In this document: positions 52,578 to 57,411 of the stretch, one piece after another | How positions within the stretch are numbered: position 1 is the stretch's first letter | Layout of the letters: every line of letters starts with the position of its first letter | From: Chloroflexota bacterium | GTDB lineage: Bacteria; Chloroflexota; Dehalococcoidia; Lucifugimonadales; JADFKI01 | Direction of reading: 5' to 3' | Assembly (NCBI GenBank): GCA_009840355.1 | Contig: VXNZ01000024.1 | Coordinates: 41,599-99,009, forward strand | DNA length: 57,411 bases | Made by a program: the position numbers and the translations under genes | The notes under the pieces: generated by a model | Seen by the model: the letters and a program-made list of their open reading frames with translations, nothing else | Databases searched by the model: none | What the model was told of the DNA's origin: nothing

Positions 52578-52970
52578 TTATTCTCCCATCTTGTAATACG
52601 CACTGGGCGCAATCTCGAACACCCCGTCTATCTCGCTATCGCGTCTGCCATCGTCGCCACCCCGTATCAAAAAATCGCGGCGGTCGCGGTATATCAGGGC
52701 GCGATTGAGAACATAGTCGTGATTGTCGAAGTCCATTTTGTCGCAGGGCGTCATCAGCCAATACTTGTAGTCGCCGATGAACAGGTACTTGTTCTTCATG
52801 CGGAAGAACCTGCCGTCAACGCCCTCGCCGGCGCAGAAGCGCTTGCATACGGCGGCGAGCAGTTCCTCTTGTCCGTCCTTCTTGATTACGACATACTCGT
52901 GCGGCCAGGTGTCGCGATATGTGCTGGCTTCTCGCCACGGAGCGCGTTTGATGAGTTCGGTCAATTCCAT
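52578..52970 (-). CDS. Conserved hypothetical partner of the nuclease
   Basis: 130 residues beginning MELTELIKRAPWREASTYRD with PHEYVVIK, followed by a KYWLMTPCDKMDF-like region and a LNRALIY segment. The APWR...PHEY...YW...NRA pattern matches a small widespread family of unknown function (recalled from memory, not verified). There is no membrane helix. The close spacing with the nuclease gene suggests a functional pair, perhaps a two-component defence system; nothing proves this. Confidence 0.7.
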   Translation of the reverse strand: MELTELIKRAPWREASTYRDTWPHEYVVIKKDGQEELLAAVCKRFCAGEGVDGRFFRMKNKYLFIGDYKYWLMTPCDKMDFDNHDYVLNRALIYRDRRDFLIRGGDDGRRDSEIDGVFEIAPSAYYKMGE

Positions 52971-52999
52971 GTTAGTGTCTGCTCTCTTTGCAATATCGA

Positions 53000-53119
53000 T
53001 TACTTCGGATCGTCATCGTTGTCGTCCTGGAACGGCGGCGGCTCGTTGAAGTCTCTGCTTTCCTTCTTGGCTTGCTTCGTGCGAGTGTACCAGTCCGCAT
53101 TAACGCGGCTTCTGCGCAA
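53000..53119 (-). CDS. Possible 39-residue acidic protein
   Basis: A TTG at 53119 opens a short frame, overlapping the end of the methyltransferase gene, that reads ADWYTRTKQAKKESRDFNEP then PPFQDDNDDDPK and stops before the hypothetical partner gene. The composition (basic then acidic with prolines) looks coding, but the start is weak. It would be the first gene of the nuclease operon. Confidence 0.35.
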   Translation of the reverse strand: MRRSRVNADWYTRTKQAKKESRDFNEPPPFQDDNDDDPK

Positions 53120-53924
53120 TCACTTCGCCGAAAGCCAGCCCGCCGACGGCGCCGGGGGCGTCCTTTAGCTCGTCCATGTCAATCCGCCACTGGTCGAATT
53201 GCGATTGCGTCGCCAAGCCGAACTGAATTGCCGCCTGTACCACACGGGGCATGAAGAACCAGTCGCTGACGAACTTGTGCAGGAATGCAACTTCTTTCTC
53301 CGAGCTGAAGTAATCGAACGAGCCTGTACCGTAGATGTCGCTAAAGCCTGCTTCGATCATCTTCGACTTTAGCTGCCTGCCCATCTCCGGGTGTCCGCCG
53401 TTTGCCATCAGCAACTTGCTGAAGGTTCGCCACGCTTCGGGTGTGGTCTCCCCTTCCGGCTCTACGAAGCACGACGATGTTATCAGCTCGCGTGCGGAGA
53501 TGATGCCGCCGGGCTTGAGCACGCGCTTTACTTCGGCGAGTGCGCGCTGCGTGTCGGGCACATGCATCAGCACTGTGTGGCAGTGCGCTATATCGAAGTA
53601 GTTGTCCTCGAATGGCATTTCGCACACATCGCCGACATGCAGGGTGATATTGTCATGTCCGCCGTCTGCCGCTGCCAGCCTTGCCAACTCGATTTGCGAC
53701 TCTTCCATGTCGATGCCATGCACTTCGCCCGGATATGCGGCTTCCGCGAGCCCTACGGTAATGGTTCCGGGCCCGCATCCAAAGTCCAGCACGCGCATGC
53801 CGCTCTCGATGTGCGGCAGCAGATGCATGGCGTGGTCTTCCACTCTACGCCACTCCAACAGCTGCGTGAACTCATCGCTGTATCCCATCGTGTATTCGGT
53901 CGGTGTCTCTGTCTGCTGTGCCAT
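53100..53924 (-). CDS. Class I SAM-dependent methyltransferase (UbiE/ArsM-like)
   Basis: 274 residues from the ATG at 53924 with AAGGAG ten bases upstream. Motif I VLDFGCGPGTITVGL, HGIDMEESQIELAR, and DIAHCHTVLMHVPD with LKPGGII define the fold. The C-terminal region (SSEKEVAFLHKFVSDWFFMP) is typical for arsenite- or small-molecule methyltransferases but lacks an obvious Cys-rich arsenic site. The substrate is unknown. It is followed by the hairpin terminator of the upstream genes. Confidence 0.87.
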   Translation of the reverse strand: MAQQTETPTEYTMGYSDEFTQLLEWRRVEDHAMHLLPHIESGMRVLDFGCGPGTITVGLAEAAYPGEVHGIDMEESQIELARLAAADGGHDNITLHVGDVCEMPFEDNYFDIAHCHTVLMHVPDTQRALAEVKRVLKPGGIISARELITSSCFVEPEGETTPEAWRTFSKLLMANGGHPEMGRQLKSKMIEAGFSDIYGTGSFDYFSSEKEVAFLHKFVSDWFFMPRVVQAAIQFGLATQSQFDQWRIDMDELKDAPGAVGGLAFGEVIAQKPR

Positions 53925-53962
53925 GTGTATTAGTCTCCTTGCAAATTGCTGCACCTAAACGA

Positions 53963-53997
53963 AAAAGCGTCACCCTTAAATGTAAGGGGACGCTTTT
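53963..53997. terminator. Strong terminator of the NHL/DUF1800 transcript
   Basis: AAAAGCGTC pairs with GACGCTTTT and CCCTTA with TAAGGG, with one bulged A and loop AATG. On the minus strand the stem is followed by TTTTT, as expected for an intrinsic terminator downstream of the NHL gene (stop at 54193). The interval 53998-54192 holds a palindrome and no gene. Confidence 0.85.
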
Positions 53998-54110
53998 AAT
54001 TGTAATAGTAGTTCAAGTATAGGTCTATGTATATTGCTACATAGCACCCTAAATGCCGATGCGTATTGGTTTTATAGAAGTTTATGAAGGTCTTCGCATC
54101 CATCCTGACA

Positions 54111-54130
54111 TTTCCCCGTCAAGGGGAAAG
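54111..54130. repeat. Dispersed short palindrome, copy 5
   Basis: TTTCCCC and GGGGAAA flank GTCAA, between the terminator and the NHL gene end. It has the CCCC/GGGG core of the family but a shorter tail. Confidence 0.45.
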
Positions 54131-54192
54131 GACAAAGTAACGCAAATCACGCCTTGCTACGGCAAGGTGACAATTGACACAAGCGGGCAAGA

Positions 54193-55209
54193 TTACGCGT
54201 CGTCGTTTACGCGATAGACTTGGACGCGGTGGCGGTTGCTTTCCGTTACGAACAGCCTGCCCTTGCCGTCTAGCTTGACGGACATTGGCGCCCAGAAGTA
54301 CTTTTCGATGTGCGACGATACCTCGTGCGGGTCGTCCGGGTCGAAGAAGTCGATGTCGCGCTCAAGGTCTGCGCGCGACCGCGCCTCGCCTTCTTCTCGA
54401 TTGATACTGAGAAAGTTCGTCGCCCACGGGGACAGCGTAGCCTCGCCGCGCAGCAACTGCTGGAAGTTGCCCGCATCGTCGAACGCTTGCACACGCTCGT
54501 TGCCCCAGTCCGCGACATACACATTGCCCTGCGCGTCCACCGCCACGCTCGCCGGTTTGACGAGCTGCCCTTCGCCGCGACCGGGCTCGCCATACGCCGC
54601 CACGAACTCGCCGCCCTGCGTAAAGCGTGCGACTCGGTCGTTGCCCCAGTCCGCGACATAAATGTCGCCGCTTGGCGCGATGGTCAGCCCCCAGGGCATA
54701 GACAGCGCGCCCACGCCGAACGAGGCGAGATGCACGCCGCCCGCCGTGAACTTCTGCACACGGTTGTTGTATGTGTCGCTGACATACAGGTTGTCGTCCG
54801 CGTCGAAGGCGATACCGCATGGGCCGTCGAGTTCGCCCTCGCCGCTGCCGTGTGTTCCCCAGACTTGCAGGAAGTTCCCATCAGCGTCGAACGCAGTCAC
54901 GCGGTGCATATATTCGTCGGTCAGGTAGATGTCGCCCGCGCTGTTCTTCGCGCCGGAGGTCAGCCAGATAAACTGCCCGTCGCCCTCGCCATACGCGCCG
55001 AAAGTGCCGTAGTATTCGCTTTCGATGTCGCAGACGGTAACGCGAACGCCCCTGTCCACGCTCTCCAGCGAGCGGTTGACGACATACAGCCGCCCGTTGT
55101 CGCCGATGACGGCGTCCGCCGGATAGTAGAACCCGCGCCCTTCCATCACGGACAGCCCGAGCGTGCGGTCATATTGCAGTAATTCGGTCGTGGTAGTAGC
55201 GGTGGTCAT
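54193..55209 (-). CDS. NHL-repeat six-bladed beta-propeller protein
   Basis: 338 residues with at least five NHL blades, seen as GDIYLTDEYMHRVTAF, DNLYVSDTYNNRVQKF, GDIYVADWGNDRVARF, GNVYVADWGNERVQAF and GRLFVTESNRHRVQVY. Between blades five and six there is an insertion (about 270-300, acidic) not found in simple propellers. No signal peptide, so it is likely cytoplasmic or secreted by another route. NHL propellers bind protein or RNA; a lyase or peptidyl-glycolate role is also known in the wider family. Confidence 0.9.
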   Translation of the reverse strand: MTTATTTTELLQYDRTLGLSVMEGRGFYYPADAVIGDNGRLYVVNRSLESVDRGVRVTVCDIESEYYGTFGAYGEGDGQFIWLTSGAKNSAGDIYLTDEYMHRVTAFDADGNFLQVWGTHGSGEGELDGPCGIAFDADDNLYVSDTYNNRVQKFTAGGVHLASFGVGALSMPWGLTIAPSGDIYVADWGNDRVARFTQGGEFVAAYGEPGRGEGQLVKPASVAVDAQGNVYVADWGNERVQAFDDAGNFQQLLRGEATLSPWATNFLSINREEGEARSRADLERDIDFFDPDDPHEVSSHIEKYFWAPMSVKLDGKGRLFVTESNRHRVQVYRVNDDA

Positions 55210-55265
55210 GGTGAAGTCCTTCAGTTTGTCAGTACTTCAGTCAATCAGTCGTCAGTTGACAGAAT

Positions 55266-55524
55266 TCAGATTTGGCGATCGAACGAGACTGTCTCTTGTG
55301 CGAGATTCAGGCTGTGCGTCCGCCAGCCCAAGGATAGCCAAGCTTGTGCATAGTAATGTCCAGTCGTGTCATTCGACCACCAAGCATTGTACTGGCGAGT
55401 GGAAGGGGGCAGTGTATCACCGATAATCTTTTCGATTTCAGTGAAAGATGCTTGCCACTCCCGAACTCCGCTCTTATCAAGTCTGTGAATTATGGTCGTA
55501 GAGCGGCCCGTATTTGCCGTCCAT
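55266..55524 (-). pseudogene. DUF7662-like small gene with frameshift
   Basis: An AAGGAG site and ATG at 55524 open MDGKYGPLYDH. One net single-base shift at about 55485-55495 then moves to the frame of HRLDKSGVREWQASFTEIEK, LPPSTRQYNAWWSNDTTGHY and YAQAWLSLGWRTHS. This ends at TGA 55266-55268. The FTEIE, LPPS and WWSN signatures match the DUF7662 family (number recalled from memory). Without the shift it would be an intact protein of about 85 residues. The rest of the 55210-55594 gap holds only short repeats. Confidence 0.65.
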
Positions 55525-55539
55525 ATGATAGCTCCTTAC

Positions 55540-55550
55540 GAAACGCTACC
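55540..55550 (-). repeat. Solitary copy of the GGTAGCGTTTC element end (inverted)
   Basis: GAAACGCTACC is the reverse complement of the element end seen at 26617 and 30841. It lies ten bases upstream of the tandem GCCAGACTGACGA repeat and no matching partner is near. Confidence 0.45.
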
Positions 55551-55564
55551 TTACTGACAAGTTT

Positions 55565-55596
55565 GCCAGACTGACGAACTGCCAGACTGACGAGCT
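55565..55596. repeat. Two tandem 16-bp units GCCAGACTGACGARCT
   Basis: The unit occurs at 55565-55580 and 55581-55596, differing by one base, overlapping the stop of the DUF1800 gene. A related TTACTGACAA segment precedes it. Confidence 0.6.
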
Positions 55597-57016
55597 AACT
55601 CCGCTGGAACTCGTGAGTTGCGGTTGCTAGGCGCAGCAGGTTGGCGACCTTTTCGCGGGTGCGAGATTCGCCGGACTGCTCCGCGAAGCGCTCTAGCACT
55701 TCGCGCGTCTCGTCCGATACTTCGATGACGCCGAGTTGGTCTAGGCACGCTTCGACAAGACGCGCCGGGGAGACTGCATATTCGTCTGCCATCACATCGT
55801 CGATCATGCGCTTGACGCCGGACTTATCCGCATCACCGAACTGCTCAGACGCGAAGTTGATACGCTCAACCAGCGTGCCGGTGTCCACCCATTCCGCGCC
55901 CTGGTGCCAGCCTTCCACGCTGGGCGGGTTGTTCAGCATCTGCCCCATGAAATTCATCTGCAGCGCCCTGTCCATGATTTCGCGGCGCGGCCTATCGAAC
56001 TCGCCCGTAAGCCGCAAAACGCCCGCGACCAGTTCCGCCGGGCTTTTCACCTTCTCGTAGCGCGCGCCTTCGTCCTTGAAGAAGTCGGAAGTGAACAGCG
56101 TGCGCAGCATCTCGCGGATGTCGTAGCCGCTGTCGAAGTAGGCGTCCATCAGCGTCTTGATGGCGGCTTCGTCGCGCGGTGGCGTGTAGGGCCATGCCGG
56201 TACGGGCGGCTCGTCCGCGACGAAGAAGTGATACATGTGCCGCGCGATGAAGTACGCCGTCGCTTCCTGCTGGCAGATGATGTCCACAATGTCTTCGCCG
56301 TTGAAGTTGCCCGTCTGCCCGAGGAAGGTCTTCTCGCCTTCGTCGTGGTCTTCCGGGCGGTAGTCGAAGTGCCACGAAATCCTGCCATAGGGCCAGTCGG
56401 AATCGCGCTCGGAGCGCAGCACCATGTACTCGGTGTTGCCGATAGTCCAGCCCGTGAACGCGCGAGACGCTTCCTTGATGTCCTCTTCAGAGTAATGCCC
56501 GACGCCCATGCTGAACAGCTCGAGCAGTTCCCGCCCGTAGTTCTCGTTGATGGCACCCTTGTGGTTGTCGTAGTTGTCCAACCAGACAATCATCGCCGGG
56601 TCTTTAGACAGCTCGATAAGCAAGTCCTTGAAGTTGCCCAGCCCGTGCCTGCGGAACATGCGAATCTGATTCCATAGCACCTTGCCGTGGATGACCTTAG
56701 GGTAGCCGGTGGCGAAGATGCTGTGCCAGAACAGGCACATCTTTTCCTGCAGCTGCGCTTCGGATGTGACCATGCGGTAGAGCCAGTTCTCGCCGGACGC
56801 TCGCGGTCCCATCATCCCGGACTGCTCATGGTGGAAGCGGCGCACCATGTAGTCGCCTAGCCACGTGGCGTTCTCGGGCGGGTTGAGCAGGTCATCGACA
56901 ACCGCGTCGTAGCCCTTCGCATCGAGTTCTTCGATCTGCGCGCGTGTCGCGCCAAAGCCGGCGCGGCGCATCAGGTGTGCCAGCAGTTCAATGTCCTTTT
57001 TCGTCTCAACAACCAT
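55595..57016 (-). CDS. DUF1800 protein
   Basis: 473 residues from the ATG at 57016 with AGGAGGG upstream. The family pattern is present: HLMRRAGFGATRAQIEELDA, GYDAVVDDLLNPPENATWLG, NPPSVEGW, and a central KMCLFWHSIFATGYPKV. DUF1800 is a wide family of unknown function, normally adjacent to DUF1501 (here 4.2 kb downstream). No signal peptide is visible. Four or more accessory genes separate the pair, an unusual arrangement. Confidence 0.9.
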   Translation of the reverse strand: MVVETKKDIELLAHLMRRAGFGATRAQIEELDAKGYDAVVDDLLNPPENATWLGDYMVRRFHHEQSGMMGPRASGENWLYRMVTSEAQLQEKMCLFWHSIFATGYPKVIHGKVLWNQIRMFRRHGLGNFKDLLIELSKDPAMIVWLDNYDNHKGAINENYGRELLELFSMGVGHYSEEDIKEASRAFTGWTIGNTEYMVLRSERDSDWPYGRISWHFDYRPEDHDEGEKTFLGQTGNFNGEDIVDIICQQEATAYFIARHMYHFFVADEPPVPAWPYTPPRDEAAIKTLMDAYFDSGYDIREMLRTLFTSDFFKDEGARYEKVKSPAELVAGVLRLTGEFDRPRREIMDRALQMNFMGQMLNNPPSVEGWHQGAEWVDTGTLVERINFASEQFGDADKSGVKRMIDDVMADEYAVSPARLVEACLDQLGVIEVSDETREVLERFAEQSGESRTREKVANLLRLATATHEFQRS

Positions 57017-57112
57017 TAGCACCCTCCTGTCGTTTCAGAGCATAAGTATATAGGCCACAAGTCTGCTTGGAGTGTATCACACCATCCCATCCCATACATC
57101 ATGTAAGGCTCT

Positions 57113-57138
57113 GCCCTTCTCCCAATGGGAGAGGGGGC
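57113..57138. repeat. Dispersed short palindrome, copy 6
   Basis: GCCCTTCTCCCAATGGGAGA, followed by GGGGGC, in the gap upstream of the DUF1800 gene. It has the standard core and a G-rich tail. It lies near the promoter region of the last gene. Confidence 0.55.
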
Positions 57139-57226
57139 AATCTGTGGCAAATTATGCCACTGCCTAAGAAAATCACATAAAGTCATAGATAAATCACGCA
57201 TAATCATACAATAATTATACAAAGAG

Positions 57227-57235
57227 TGGTATAAT
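57227..57235 (+). promoter_or_regulatory. Extended -10 promoter candidate for the terminal gene
   Basis: TGGTATAAT has a perfect TATAAT with an extended TGn. No clear -35 is found at the usual distance. About 95 nt of leader then precede the ATG at 57331; nothing else is recognised in 57139-57330. Confidence 0.5.
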
Positions 57236-57330
57236 CAGCCCGTATCTTGCCCCGAAGTGGCAGGCGGCGCCTCGGTCTGAAGCGCTGAGGAATCTATAAC
57301 CACGCATCCGGCGTCAAAGGAGCAGGTGGA

Positions 57331-57411
<81 letters not shown>

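Overview
The window is a GC-rich, gene-dense bacterial segment, probably the end of a contig: it starts in a short tandem repeat and ends in an artificial run of G. The gene content fits a free-living Chloroflexota of the Dehalococcoidia/SAR202 type. Pointers are four COG4948 enolase-superfamily paralogues, an xanthine-dehydrogenase-type coxMSL set, DUF1501 and DUF1800 proteins, a PspA/PspAA/PspAB/HtpX stress set, and many mid-length genes with strong AGGAGG sites and frequent TTG starts. The lineage is an inference from content; no rRNA or tRNA gene was recognised.

Layout. 0.4-3.3 kb: corrinoid-binding protein with a small Cys-rich partner, an FNR-like reductase and an NMT1-like binding protein. 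3.4-4.2 kb: wrecked BrnT/BrnA toxin-antitoxin pair. 4.2-12.5 kb: double M16 peptidase, a CinA/PncC-like protein without its nucleophile, a VWA lipoprotein, gatC-gatA, and a Uma2-like gene with one internal stop. 12.6-25.5 kb: enolase-superfamily enzyme, glnK and amt, methyltransferase-truD, second enolase-family gene, crotonase, J-protein, a glutamine-amidotransferase-like pseudoenzyme, gyrA, a RicT N-terminal domain and holB. 25.7-29.2 kb: htpX-pspAB facing pspA-pspAA, with a 144-bp inverted-repeat element between htpX and pspAB. 29.4-36.6 kb: Tat-targeted sulfite-oxidase-like enzyme, coxMSL-type molybdenum hydroxylase with a MoaD/ThiS-like protein, an AT-rich orphan gene and a DapA-family gene. 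37-42 kb: alpha/beta hydrolase, two closely similar enolase-superfamily genes and rmuC. 42.0-44.8 kb: a small accessory island between two 36-37 bp direct repeats, holding an orphan HicB, a DGQHR-domain (DndB-like) gene with an operator-like promoter, and a frameshifted Panacea/DUF4065 gene. 44.9-50 kb: two VOC proteins and three tandem amidases. 50-57 kb: DUF1501 and DUF1800 genes separated by a PD-(D/E)XK-nuclease pair, a methyltransferase, an NHL propeller and a broken DUF7662-like gene.

Together the intact genes suggest an aerobic heterotroph that catabolises sugar acids, amides and other small organics (enolase-superfamily dehydratases, DapA-like aldolase, amidases, molybdenum hydroxylase, crotonase). 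It has ammonium uptake with PII sensing and an envelope-stress system. A recurring pattern is that toxin-antitoxin and defence-type genes survive as single-lesion pseudogenes in intergenic pockets while housekeeping genes are intact. The most interesting candidates for a poorly described system are the direct-repeat-bounded DGQHR locus with its three-half-site operator (42.0-44.8 kb) and the nuclease/partner gene pair at 51.5-53.0 kb.
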